The translations under genes were made by a program, and so were the position numbers. The notes under the pieces are model-generated. The model saw only the letters and a program-made list of their open reading frames with translations, searched no databases and had not been told where the DNA came from. Positions 46,328-54,053 of a stretch of 64,000 nucleotides of DNA are shown one piece after another. The DNA lies in contig QGVH01000006.1 of the NCBI GenBank assembly GCA_003242735.1, positions 1-64,000 of the forward strand, in the 5' to 3' direction. The DNA is from a bacterium (lineage in GTDB: Bacteria; Gemmatimonadota; Gemmatimonadetes; Longimicrobiales; RSA9). Numbering within the stretch: the stretch's first letter is position 1; each line of letters begins with the position of its first letter.

Positions 46328-47326
46328 TCAGCGGGCGAGCCGCGCGGCCAGCCACAACAACGTGGCCGCGAGCGGGAGCAGGATCGAGGGCCTGGATCGC
46401 GCGACGACGTCGGTGAGTACGCTGCGTCGCTTCTCTTCGTGCGTCCAGCGCCCGCGCACGCCGCCGTCCGCGGGCAGCGGCGTGTAGAGGTCGTGGGGCG
46501 AGTCGGGCCGCTTCGGCCGCGGAGTCCAGTGCCGGTCGTAGAGGTACACCGCGTTGAACAGGTCGGTGATCCGCGGGCTGATGTGGTCCGCAGCGCCGAG
46601 CAGCATGCCGAGGCCGATGGTGCGATCGCGGGGTGGGCGCTCGCTCTCTGCGATGGCGATGATGGCATCCGCGATCAGCTCCGGCGCATAGACCGGCCGG
46701 ACCGGCCGCGCCTCGACGCCGATGTACGAGCGCGCTTTCTGGTACAGCGGCGTGTTCACGGCGGAAGGCCGGACCAACGCCACGCGCACGCGCGAGCCGG
46801 CGTGCGCGAGCTCCACACGGAGTGCGTCGAGCCAGCCCTCGAGCGCGTGTTTCGCCGCGCAGTACGGCCCCATGAGGGGCACGCCGCGTTGGCCGATGAC
46901 GCTGCCCACGCAGATCAGTGTGCCTCCACTGGCCTCGAGGTGAGGAAGCGCGGCGCGGGCGCCGTGCACCTGGCCCATGAAGTCCACATCGAATACGCGA
47001 CGGAAGTCCGTGAGCGGCACGTCCATGAACGTGCCGTACACGGCGACGGCGGCGTTGTTGATCCAGGTGTTGATGCGGCCGAACGCGTCCACGGCGGCGC
47101 GCGCGAGCGCCTCCACCTGCGGATGGTCCGTCACATCCGTCGGTACGACGACGGCCTCGCCTCCCTCCGCGCGCACGCGAGCCGCAGCGCGATCGAGCTC
47201 CGCGGCGTTGCGCGCGGCGAGTGCGAGGCGTGCGCCGCGCCGCGCCGCGGCGAGAGCCGTGGCGAGGCCGATGCCGCTGGTCGCGCCGGTGATGACGATG
47301 GCCTGGTCACGGATCGGTCGACCCAT
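46328..47326 (-). CDS. Short-chain dehydrogenase/reductase (SDR)
   Basis: 332 residues from ATG 47326 with GGAGGGAG upstream. The cofactor motif is ITGATSGIG, followed by [14 protein letters not shown] (NNAG-like) and the active site SVIGQRG with YCAAK (Ser-Tyr-Lys). The chain is longer than a classical SDR: after residue 250 it adds [33 protein letters not shown] and a C-terminal hydrophobic helix ([19 protein letters not shown]), so it may be membrane-associated. This C-terminal extension is common in the group of SDRs annotated as poly-hydroxy or retinol-like. The substrate is unknown. A palindrome lies 25 bp upstream of the start. Confidence 0.92.
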   Translation of the reverse strand: MGRPIRDQAIVITGATSGIGLATALAAARRGARLALAARNAAELDRAAARVRAEGGEAVVVPTDVTDHPQVEALARAAVDAFGRINTWINNAAVAVYGTFMDVPLTDFRRVFDVDFMGQVHGARAALPHLEASGGTLICVGSVIGQRGVPLMGPYCAAKHALEGWLDALRVELAHAGSRVRVALVRPSAVNTPLYQKARSYIGVEARPVRPVYAPELIADAIIAIAESERPPRDRTIGLGMLLGAADHISPRITDLFNAVYLYDRHWTPRPKRPDSPHDLYTPLPADGGVRGRWTHEEKRRSVLTDVVARSRPSILLPLAATLLWLAARLAR

Positions 47327-47662
47327 GCTGCGCTCCCTCCGGGTCCGTCCCCGTGCACCACGGTGCACGGAGGGGGCCAGCGGGGCCTTCGTGGTGGATC
47401 TCCACTACCGTGCTCGCCGAGCTCGAGCTCGGCGGTGCAGCGCCGCGGTGGGGCCCCGTTCCCTCACCGGTCGAGGTCACCGACAGGCGGCGGACCCGGC
47501 AAGAGTGGAGTCCCGCCACCCGCGCGCCTGTGCTGCCCGGCACGCGCGTTGCGCCGTTCGGGCGGCCGTGTAGGGTGCGACGACGCGCGCACCGCGTCCC
47601 CGCGCTCGCAGGGGCCGTCGCGCCGTGCGTGCCGGAGGGGGTGTCGAGAGGAGGCCTGCGCG
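47327..47662. other. 336-bp divergent spacer with a perfect 20-bp palindrome-like element
   Basis: CCGTGCACC (47351-47359) and GGTGCACGG (47362-47370) are separated by two bases, 25 bp before the SDR start. This is the size and position of a dimeric regulator site. No promoter hexamers are clear. The strong AGGAGG for the gene at 47663 is at the right end. Confidence 0.55.
47351..47370. promoter_or_regulatory. Palindromic operator candidate upstream of the SDR gene
   Basis: A 9-2-9 inverted repeat with perfect arms (CCGTGCACC / GGTGCACGG) lies between the divergent SDR and 47663 genes. Its regulator is unknown. Confidence 0.5.
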
Positions 47663-48010
47663 ATGTCGTCCCGCAGAGAGCCGTTCTGGATGCACCGACG
47701 CTGGGGCTCGGGCTGGGTCGGCCGGAACCCCGCCTGGACCGAGCTGCACGACTACGACTTCGAGATGCGCGGCCCGTACCGCACCGGCGCGCTGCTGGAC
47801 GCGTACATGCTGTGGCGCCGCTTCCAGCAGGAGGAGCGGGAGTACGAGCGGCGCACGGGCCAGAGGCTGTCGCGGGACGCGTATGCGCAGTTGAAGCGGT
47901 GGCGGGACTGGCGCCGCGCACGCCGCCGCGGCACGCCCGTGCCGTGGATGCAGCTGCCGCGCTACCCGCCGCACGCCCGCGGCCCGCGCTGGCCGCGTGA
48001 AGGGTTGTAG
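47663..48010 (+). CDS. Small basic protein of unknown function
   Basis: 115 residues from ATG 47663, behind the strong site AGGAGG. The sequence is rich in aromatic and charged residues: [35 protein letters not shown], then [47 protein letters not shown], which looks like a helical hairpin, and a Pro-rich basic tail. No signal, membrane span or known domain is visible. The Trp and Arg density would suit nucleic-acid or protein binding. A real gene by start context; the function is not known. Confidence 0.6.
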   Translation: MSSRREPFWMHRRWGSGWVGRNPAWTELHDYDFEMRGPYRTGALLDAYMLWRRFQQEEREYERRTGQRLSRDAYAQLKRWRDWRRARRRGTPVPWMQLPRYPPHARGPRWPREGL

Positions 48011-48059
48011 GCGCGGGAGGGTGCGGGCGGAGGCGCGCCGGTCAGCCGCTCGCTCGAGC

Positions 48060-48401
48060 TCAGAGGGTTGTCGCCGCTGCGCCGCCCGTCACGCGCTCGA
48101 GGAACACCTCCATCACGCCGCCGCACACGGCGGGGCTCCAGGAGTCGACGGGGTCGGTCAGCTCGACGCGGATGAGCCGCGGCTCGCCGGTGCGCGCCAC
48201 CTCCCGCGCCGCCTCCAGCACCTCGGCCTCGCCGCAGCCGCCGCCGATGGTGCCGATCAGGCCGTTGTCCGGGTCGATGAGCATCTTACTGCCCGCGCTG
48301 CGTGGGGTGGAGCCGCGGGCGCGCACGACCGTCGCCAGCACGGCGGGCCGGCCCGACCCCGCCGCGTTCACGATCGCGCGGTAGACGTTCGCCTCATCCA
48401 T
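48060..48401 (-). CDS. XdhC/CoxI family protein, short N-terminal-type domain
   Basis: 113 residues from ATG 48401. VLATVVRARGSTPRSAGSKMLIDPDNGLIGTIGGGCGEAEVLEAA is the XdhC_CoxI domain signature (GSxPRxxGAkMLV...GTIGGGCxE) and VCGGVMEVFLE is the second (CGGxxxVxxE). It is a stand-alone version of the first domain of XdhC, which inserts or sulfurates molybdopterin cofactor in xanthine dehydrogenase and related enzymes. It overlaps the next gene upstream (XdhC) by 8 bp and is the last gene of the five-gene run. Confidence 0.93.
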   Translation of the reverse strand: MDEANVYRAIVNAAGSGRPAVLATVVRARGSTPRSAGSKMLIDPDNGLIGTIGGGCGEAEVLEAAREVARTGEPRLIRVELTDPVDSWSPAVCGGVMEVFLERVTGGAAATTL

Positions 48402-49278
48402 CGCTCTCCTCCATTGCCGGCTCCGTCCGTGTGTCGCCCCGCCGCGCTGTCGCCGGCAAGAGCCGCTCGAGCACGTTCTCTCGCGCGGCGAGCGACGCAG
48501 CCAGCGCTGCGCCGCCCCGGCGCACCGCGATCAGCTCTGCGGCGATGCTGACCGCGATCTCCTCCGGCGTCTCGGCGCCGATGTCCAGCCCGATGGGGGC
48601 GCGGACCCGGGCGAGCCGCTCCCGCGGGATGCCCGCCTCGAGCAGCGCGTGGAACGCGGCCCGCACACGCCGGCGGCTGCCGATCATGCCGATGTAGCAC
48701 GGCTCGACGTCCCGCTCGACGAGCCGCTTCAGGCAGTCGAAGTCGTAGCGGTGGGCGCGCGTGACGAGCACGATGTAGGTTCGCGGCCCGATGGCAATGT
48801 CGCGGAACGGGTCCGCGAAGTCCACGCGCAGCACGCGTGAGGCGCCGGGGAAGCGCTCCTCGGTGGCGAACTCCTCGCGGTCGTCCAGCACGGCGACGCG
48901 GAAGCCGAGCCGCACGCCGAGCTCGGCCAGCGGCACGGCGATGTGTCCCGCGCCCACGATGAGCAGCTCCTCCGGCCCGGAGCACGCCTCCGCGTAGAGC
49001 GTGAAGCGCGCGCCGCCGGCCTCCACCTCCTCGACGCCGGGCGGCGCGCCGGCGAGCACGCGCCAGCCGAGCTCGACCGCGCGTGCGTCCAGCGCCCCGC
49101 CATCCAGGATGCCGCGCAGCTCGCCCGTCTCGAGCAGCGCCACGCGTCGGCCGAGGAGGCGCGCGCCCGCTCCGCCCTCGGGTACGCCGACCACGGTGAT
49201 CAGCGCGACGGCCGGGCCGCCGGCCTCCGCCGCGAGGGCGAGGCGCGCGGCGTCGGAAAGGGTCAGGACGTCGTCCAA
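48394..49278 (-). CDS. XdhC family protein, Rossmann-type domain
   Basis: 294 residues from ATG 49278. The N-terminal 110 residues resemble a second, weaker XdhC_CoxI domain. The C-terminal Rossmann domain begins LLIVGAGHIAVPLAELGVRLGFRVAVLDDREEFA and continues with VLVTRAHRYDFDCLKRL, YIGMIGSRRR and IGLDIGAETPEEIAVSIAAELIAVRRG, the standard C-terminal XdhC signature. It binds NAD-like or cofactor nucleotides and helps mature molybdenum hydroxylases. It overlaps its neighbours on both sides (8 and 16 bp), so translation is coupled. Confidence 0.94.
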   Translation of the reverse strand: MDDVLTLSDAARLALAAEAGGPAVALITVVGVPEGGAGARLLGRRVALLETGELRGILDGGALDARAVELGWRVLAGAPPGVEEVEAGGARFTLYAEACSGPEELLIVGAGHIAVPLAELGVRLGFRVAVLDDREEFATEERFPGASRVLRVDFADPFRDIAIGPRTYIVLVTRAHRYDFDCLKRLVERDVEPCYIGMIGSRRRVRAAFHALLEAGIPRERLARVRAPIGLDIGAETPEEIAVSIAAELIAVRRGGAALAASLAARENVLERLLPATARRGDTRTEPAMEESDG

Positions 49279-49880
49279 CGCACGTCTCCGTAGCGTGCGA
49301 GGTCCTCCGGCGTGTCCAGATCCTGCGTGACGCCGGCGTCTTCGACCTCGATGTCCAGTGTCTCTGTCGCGTGGGCCTCGACCACCGTGCGCGCGCCGTG
49401 CGGCAGCCCGCGGGCAGCGAGCTCCGCGAACAACGCGCGCGCGAACAGCGTGGGGTGGCCGGGCTCGCCGCGGTGCGTGGGCCGCACGATGAGCGCCGTG
49501 GCGGCGCGGAACGCGGCGAGCAGGCCCGCGATCGTCGGGGGCTGGACGAACGGCACGTCCACGGGCAGCACCGCGGCGGCCGCGGCGTCGTCCGGCAGCG
49601 CGCGGAGCGCGAGGCGGAGCGAGTCCACCTGCTGCGCGTGCGGATCGCCGTTGACGACGACGCTCGCTCCCGCTGCACGCGCCAGGCGTGCCGCCGCGTC
49701 GTCCCCCGCACGCACGACGGCGATGACGCCGGCGCAGCCGCCCTCGATCAGCACCCGGACTCCTCGCTCGATGAGCGTCTCACCGCCGAGCGTGAGCAGC
49801 GGCTTGGAGCGGCCCATACGCGAGGAGCGCCCGGCGGCGAGGAGGATGCCGTGGACGGGGGCGAGGCGAGGCGTCGTCAT
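49263..49880 (-). CDS. MobA-like nucleotidyltransferase (molybdopterin cytidylyltransferase type)
   Basis: 205 residues from ATG 49880. GILLAAGRSSRMGRSKPLLTLGGETLIERGVRVL is the nucleotide-binding motif (LAAGxSxRMGxxKxLL), with VLPVDVPFVQPPTIAGLL as the Mg-binding DxP loop and PTHRGEPGHPTLFAR next. This matches the MocA branch that attaches CMP or GMP to molybdopterin for hydroxylases such as xanthine or CO dehydrogenase. XdhC partners follow directly, which supports that role. The start overlaps the stop of the PH-domain gene (TGATG). Confidence 0.92.
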   Translation of the reverse strand: MTTPRLAPVHGILLAAGRSSRMGRSKPLLTLGGETLIERGVRVLIEGGCAGVIAVVRAGDDAAARLARAAGASVVVNGDPHAQQVDSLRLALRALPDDAAAAAVLPVDVPFVQPPTIAGLLAAFRAATALIVRPTHRGEPGHPTLFARALFAELAARGLPHGARTVVEAHATETLDIEVEDAGVTQDLDTPEDLARYGDVRWTTS

Positions 49881-50653
49881 CAACTCCCCGCCCGCGCCAG
49901 CGCTTCCCGCAGCGCGCGCGCCTCGGCCGCCAGCTCGCGGGCCGCATCGAGCAGGGCGGGTGCCGCGGCGAGCGTGACCGCCGGCGCCGCGGCTCCCTCC
50001 GCCGTTGACGACAGAGGCACGTGCCCGGAGGGCGGCAGGTCGTCCGGGTCGCCGAGGCCCGCGTCCCGGTGGCGCCGGATGCGCTCCAGCACGGCGGCGC
50101 GGATCGCTTCCGCGTTGTCCACACCGCGGAAGCGGCCCACGTGCGTGTCCCGCCTGTTCTCGCCGCCACTGCTCGTCCCCGCGCCGCCGCCCGCGCTCCT
50201 CACCTCCACGTCCGCGATGCCCAGCAGACGCTGGAGCGGATCCTGCCGCACCGAGATGTTCTGGATGTTGGCGAAGGTCATGGTCTGCTCGCGGATCGTG
50301 CAGAGCCCTTCGCGGATGCGGAGGCTGCGATCGGTGACGATGTACCACCGCAGCTCGAAATCCAGCCGCAGCGCAGCGTAGGTGAACGGGAGCTGGAGCA
50401 CGAAACCGACGACGGCGATCGTTTCCAGCGTGAGCAGATGACTGGGCAGCCACGGGACGGCGCGCAGCGTCGCGATGCCGGCGATGAGGCCGACCAGCGT
50501 CGCCGCCTGGCTCAGGACCCAGCGCAGCAGCTTGTAGCGGTAGTAGCGGTCGGACGCACGGAACACGCGCACGTCGCGCGCGCCATGGGGCGGCGTTGGC
50601 TCCGCAGGGACCCGCAGCAGGCGCAGCAGCATGTCGCGCAGACGCTCAAACAT
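49880..50653 (-). CDS. Bacterial PH-domain (bPH2, YdbS-like) membrane protein, longer copy
   Basis: 257 residues from ATG 50653. Two membrane helices (LRWVLSQAATLVGLIAGIATL and LLTLETIAVVGFVLQLPFTYAAL) are followed by the bPH2 fold: WYIVTDRSLRIREGLCTIREQTMTFANIQNISVRQDPLQRLLGIADVEV. R-I-REG and T-xxNIQxI..Q.PLQRLLGIADVEV are conserved in the DUF304/YdbS family. A Pro/Gly/Ala-rich C-terminal tail with an Ala-Glu-Ala helix ends the chain. Its start overlaps the next gene upstream by 8 bp. The role is unknown. Confidence 0.88.
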   Translation of the reverse strand: MFERLRDMLLRLLRVPAEPTPPHGARDVRVFRASDRYYRYKLLRWVLSQAATLVGLIAGIATLRAVPWLPSHLLTLETIAVVGFVLQLPFTYAALRLDFELRWYIVTDRSLRIREGLCTIREQTMTFANIQNISVRQDPLQRLLGIADVEVRSAGGGAGTSSGGENRRDTHVGRFRGVDNAEAIRAAVLERIRRHRDAGLGDPDDLPPSGHVPLSSTAEGAAAPAVTLAAAPALLDAARELAAEARALREALARAGS

Positions 50654-51308
50654 CGCCGCCTCCCCCGACGCTCGCTATCCGCCGCGCCAGTTCCTCGCGG
50701 AGCGCCCGCAGCTCGGCAGCGGCCGAGCGGAGCGCCTCTGCGAGCTCGTCCCCCGCGCCCGCAGCAGGCATTGCCGACGACGCGTCCTGACCAGGCAGGA
50801 GCGCCGTCGCTGCCGCCGCGCTGCGGGCCGCGCCGACGTGGGCGTGCCGCTCGCTCGCGCCGCGCATCCGGGAGTACAGCAGGTCGCGGATGGCCTCGAA
50901 CTCGCGCAGCCCTTCGATCGTCATCTCCGCCTTCGCGCTCGCGCTCGCGGTCTGCACCTCGATCTTCGCCAGCCCGAGCCAGCGCTCGAGCACGTTGCTG
51001 GTGAGGTGGATGTCCTGGATGCGCGCGTAGGTGAGACTCACCTCACGGCGGAACAGCACGCCCCACCGCATCGTGATGCCCTCGTCGTCCAGCTCGTAGC
51101 GCAGCGTGCGGTACCGGAAATAGCGCGGCAGGAGCAGGACGAAGAAGGCCGGGCCGCAGGCCAGCGAGGTCAGGGCGTAGTACGCCAGCAGGGCGCGGTG
51201 CGGCCGGAGCGTTCCGCGGCCGCCCTCGAGCCCGGGGATGGCGGCGCTGCCCGCCGGGGATGCAGGAGCGGACACAACGCCGTGGTGCGCGTTCGTGACT
51301 GTGTTCAT
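50646..51308 (-). CDS. Bacterial PH-domain (bPH2, YdbS-like) membrane protein, first copy
   Basis: 220 residues from ATG 51308. After a short leader, a hydrophobic segment LLAYYALTSLACGPAFFVLLLP is followed by the bPH2 domain with YELDDEGITMRWGVLFRREVSLTYARIQDIHLTSNVLERWLGLAKIEVQTA. A low-complexity Ala-rich tail with a coiled helix (ELAEALRSAAAELRALREELARR) follows. It is the paralog of the gene at 49880-50653. Pairs of such proteins often sit together, but pairing with XdhC and MobA genes is unusual. It heads a five-gene overlapping run. Confidence 0.85.
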   Translation of the reverse strand: MNTVTNAHHGVVSAPASPAGSAAIPGLEGGRGTLRPHRALLAYYALTSLACGPAFFVLLLPRYFRYRTLRYELDDEGITMRWGVLFRREVSLTYARIQDIHLTSNVLERWLGLAKIEVQTASASAKAEMTIEGLREFEAIRDLLYSRMRGASERHAHVGAARSAAAATALLPGQDASSAMPAAGAGDELAEALRSAAAELRALREELARRIASVGGGGDV

Positions 51309-51490
51309 GGCAGGACGATCAGACGATAACCGGTTCGGCGGCCAGGGGCCAGGTACCCGGAGGCCGGCATCGCGGCCGCACTGCCCTACGACAGAACGGG
51401 CGAGCGGGTTCCGACCTGACTCCGGCCGCGGACTCGCGCCGCGGACCGGGATCGTGTAGGATGGGGCGTGTGACGGGACCACGGCACGCG

Positions 51491-52015
51491 ATGATCGAGA
51501 TCGAGCGGCGCTTCCTCTGCCGCGTCGCGGATACCGCTGCGCTGGAGCGCGAGGGCCGCAGAATGGCCATCCAGCAGGGCTACCTCACGCTCGGCGCGCC
51601 CACGGTGCGGATCCGCCAGAAGGATGGCGCGTACCTGCTCACCATCAAGTCCGGCAGCGGGCGGGTACGGCAGGAGGTGGAGGTGCCCGTCGGATCCGCC
51701 GAGGGCGAGACGCTCATGGCGATGGCGGGCGAGCACCGGCTCGAGAAGGTCCGTTACGCGGTCGGCCGGTGGGAGATCGATATCTACGGCGACAAGCTCG
51801 CCGGCCTCGTCCTCGCCGAGGTCGAACTCGAGCACGAGGACGAGCCCCTGCCCCCGCCGCCGGCCTGGCTCGAGCTGGCGCGGGAGGTCACGGACGACCC
51901 CGCGTTCACGAACCAGCGGCTCGCGCGGCTCGGCCCGGACGAGGCGGCGCGGTTCGTGCGCGAGGCCAACGCGTCCCGCGACGGCCGGCGAGCATCGGGG
52001 CGCGCAGGGGTGTAG
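51491..52015 (+). CDS. CYTH-domain protein
   Basis: 174 residues from ATG 51491; ATG 51461 is an in-frame alternative without a ribosome site. MIEIERRFLCRVAD is the CYTH start, with Arg in the last position of ExExK. The rest is a triphosphate tunnel fold: QQGYLTLGAPTVRIRQKDGAYLLTIKSGSGRVRQEVEVPV, KVRYAVGRWEIDIYGDKLAGLVLAEVELEHEDEPL. CYTH proteins bind triphosphates and include adenylate cyclases, thiamine triphosphatases and inorganic triphosphatases. The C-terminal TDDPAFTNQRLARLG is typical of the small bacterial group. The activity is not certain. Confidence 0.9.
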   Translation: MIEIERRFLCRVADTAALEREGRRMAIQQGYLTLGAPTVRIRQKDGAYLLTIKSGSGRVRQEVEVPVGSAEGETLMAMAGEHRLEKVRYAVGRWEIDIYGDKLAGLVLAEVELEHEDEPLPPPPAWLELAREVTDDPAFTNQRLARLGPDEAARFVREANASRDGRRASGRAGV

Positions 52016-52085
52016 AAGGCAGCCGTAAGGCCGGCCGAGCGACGCTGCGGCCGGAAAACACGAGAACGGAAGCGAGGGAGGACGC

Positions 52086-52664
52086 GTGAGCGAGTCAAGG
52101 ACCGAAACGCCGGGCGTCATGATGGATCCGGTCAGCGAGCGGCTGTTCCGGGCGCGGACCATCATCATCAGCGGCGAAATCAACCAGCAGCTCGCCGCGC
52201 GCGTGACCGGGCAACTGCTCGCCATGGCTGCGGACTCGGATGATCCGATCACGATCTTCATCAACTCCCAGGGCGGCCACATCGAGTCCGGCGACACGAT
52301 CCACGACATGGTGCGGTTCATCAAGCCGCGCGTGCGGATGATCGGCACCGGCTGGGTGGCGAGCGCCGGAGCGCTGATCTACGTCGCGGTGCCGCGTGAG
52401 GACCGCTTCTGCCTGCCCAACACCCGCTTCCTGCTGCACCAGCCGGCGGGTGGCGTGGGAGGCAGCGCCGCAGACATCGACATCGAGGCGCGCGAGATCC
52501 TGCGGATCCGGGACCGGGTGAACCGCATTATCGCGCGGCAGACCGGCCAGCCGCTCGAGCGCATCGAGGAGGACACGCGGCGCAACTTCTGGCTGGACGC
52601 GGCCGCCGCCGTCGAGTACGGGCTCGTCGGCCGGATCATCGAGACCGTGGACGAGCTGAGCTGA
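52086..52664 (+). CDS. clpP: ClpP-like ATP-dependent protease subunit (variant active site)
   Basis: 192 residues from GTG 52086 with GGGAGG upstream. The fold is ClpP: ARTIIISGEINQQLAARVTGQLLAM, TIFINSQGGHIESGDTIHDMV and GTGWVASAGALIYVA (Ser93). FLLHQPAGG supplies His118. In the usual third site (RDxFMSAEEAxEYGL) the chain reads RRNFWLDAAAAVEYGL, so Asn167 replaces the catalytic Asp. The residue may still work, or the subunit may be a modifying partner of another ClpP. No clpX or tig gene flanks it. Cytoplasmic. The gene follows cyth with a 70-bp gap. Confidence 0.88.
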   Translation: MSESRTETPGVMMDPVSERLFRARTIIISGEINQQLAARVTGQLLAMAADSDDPITIFINSQGGHIESGDTIHDMVRFIKPRVRMIGTGWVASAGALIYVAVPREDRFCLPNTRFLLHQPAGGVGGSAADIDIEAREILRIRDRVNRIIARQTGQPLERIEEDTRRNFWLDAAAAVEYGLVGRIIETVDELS

Positions 52665-52732
52665 ACGAGCGAGTCCAGAGGCCCTCGAGGCGGCCCGACG
52701 CGCAGAGCCGACCCTACACGACAGGAGGCACG

Positions 52733-53464
52733 ATGCGAGGTGCGATGACGCTCGCTGCGGTGGCCGGCGGCCTCGCGCTCGGCCTTGTCGCTGCCGCTGC
52801 ACCCGCGGCCGCGCAGCAGAAAGCGGGTGAGACGCCGCCGAACACCCTCACGGCCGAGGAGGAGGCGGCAGGCTGGCGCCTGCTCTTCGACGGCAAGACC
52901 ACGGCCGGTTGGCGCGGCTACCGGAAGCAGGGCATGCCCGAGGGCTGGCAGGTCGTGGATGGCGCGCTCACCCGGGTCGGCCCGGGTGGCGACATCATCA
53001 CCGTGGACCAGTTCCAGGACTTCGAGCTCACCCTCGAGTGGATGGTCGCGCCCGGCGGCAACAGCGGCATCTTCTTCCGCGCCAGCGAAGACACGGAGTG
53101 GATCTACCAGAACGCGCCGGAGATGCAGGTGCTCGACGACGCGGCGCACCAAGACGGCCTCCAACGGGAGACCGCCGCCGGCTCCAACTACGGCCTGCAC
53201 CCGGCGCCCGAGGGCGTGGTGAAGCCCGCGGGCGAGTGGAACAGCGTGCGCATCGTCGTCCGCGGCAACCACGTCGAGCAGTGGCTGAACGGCGTGAAGG
53301 TCGTCGAATACGAGCTCGGCAGCCCGGATTGGGAACAGCGGGTCGCGAAGAGCAAGTTCGCCGCATGGCCGCAGTACGGCCGCAACCCGCGGGGGCACAT
53401 CGGGCTCCAGGACCACGGCGACCGCGTCGCTTTCCGCAACATCAAGATCCGCGAGCTGAAGTGA
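52733..53464 (+). CDS. Secreted DUF1080 (3-keto-disaccharide hydrolase) protein
   Basis: 243 residues from ATG 52733 with GGAGG upstream. A signal peptide (residues 1-27) is followed by the DUF1080 core: GWRLLFDGKTTAGWRGYRKQ, MPEGWQVVDGALTRVG, FELTLEWMVAPGGNSGIFFRASED, and the end GHIGLQDHGDRVAFRNIKIREL. These are the PF06439 signatures, a concanavalin-like fold that includes 3-keto-glucoside hydrolases. It is probably periplasmic and acts on modified sugars. The last strand ends on the stop, so it is full length. Confidence 0.93.
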   Translation: MRGAMTLAAVAGGLALGLVAAAAPAAAQQKAGETPPNTLTAEEEAAGWRLLFDGKTTAGWRGYRKQGMPEGWQVVDGALTRVGPGGDIITVDQFQDFELTLEWMVAPGGNSGIFFRASEDTEWIYQNAPEMQVLDDAAHQDGLQRETAAGSNYGLHPAPEGVVKPAGEWNSVRIVVRGNHVEQWLNGVKVVEYELGSPDWEQRVAKSKFAAWPQYGRNPRGHIGLQDHGDRVAFRNIKIRELK

Positions 53465-53657
53465 CGGGCCGGCCCGGCGCGGCGCCGCTCGGACCCGCGG
53501 TCCCAGCCCACCAGGTGCCCCGGATGCGTGTGGCGCCGCCCTCACCCGGCGCCGTATCCGGTCCTATCCCATTGTCCCGAAAGCTTTTCTGCGGCACACG
53601 CCGTGCAATGATCCGCCAGTGAGCGAGAAAACCGAACCCTGGCGGAGGGTGGTCACG

Positions 53658-53963
53658 ATGCGTGATCTCCTGCAACGGGTGCCCGGCGCCCGCAGCAGCA
53701 GCTTCTGGTACAACCTGTGTCTGGCGACGATCGGCGTCTCGCTGGGGCTCTACCTGGCGAACCGCAAACACGCGGCGCTGTTCGTCGGGCTGTGGCCGGC
53801 GACGTTCGCGACACTGGGCAACCGGGCGGAGCTGAACGAGGAGATCATCGAGCTGGCGACGGGGCAGCCGATCCAGGAGCTCGGCAGCGGCACGCAGGTG
53901 ATGCCGCAGGCGTTCGGTGCGTCCACGGGCGAGCAAGTCACGCTGGAGCGCCCGGCCGCGTAG
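53658..53963 (+). CDS. Small membrane protein of unknown function
   Basis: 101 residues from ATG 53658, chosen for GGAGGGTGGT immediately upstream; GTG 53619 would add 13 residues. RSSSFWYNLCLATIGVSLGLYLANRKHAALFVGLWPATFATLGNRAELNEEIIELATG contains two short hydrophobic stretches around a basic turn (ANRKH), a likely helical hairpin in the inner membrane. The C-terminus is polar. The NRAELNEEI segment resembles small proteins in unrelated bacteria, but I cannot name a family. Confidence 0.65.
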   Translation: MRDLLQRVPGARSSSFWYNLCLATIGVSLGLYLANRKHAALFVGLWPATFATLGNRAELNEEIIELATGQPIQELGSGTQVMPQAFGASTGEQVTLERPAA

Positions 53964-54053
53964 CGTTGCGCGCCTCCCGAGGCGTGCCGCCAACCGCGAG
54001 AGGAGCGGCGGGCCCGTGGGGATGAGCGGAGAACGGGCCCGCCCCTCGCGGCC

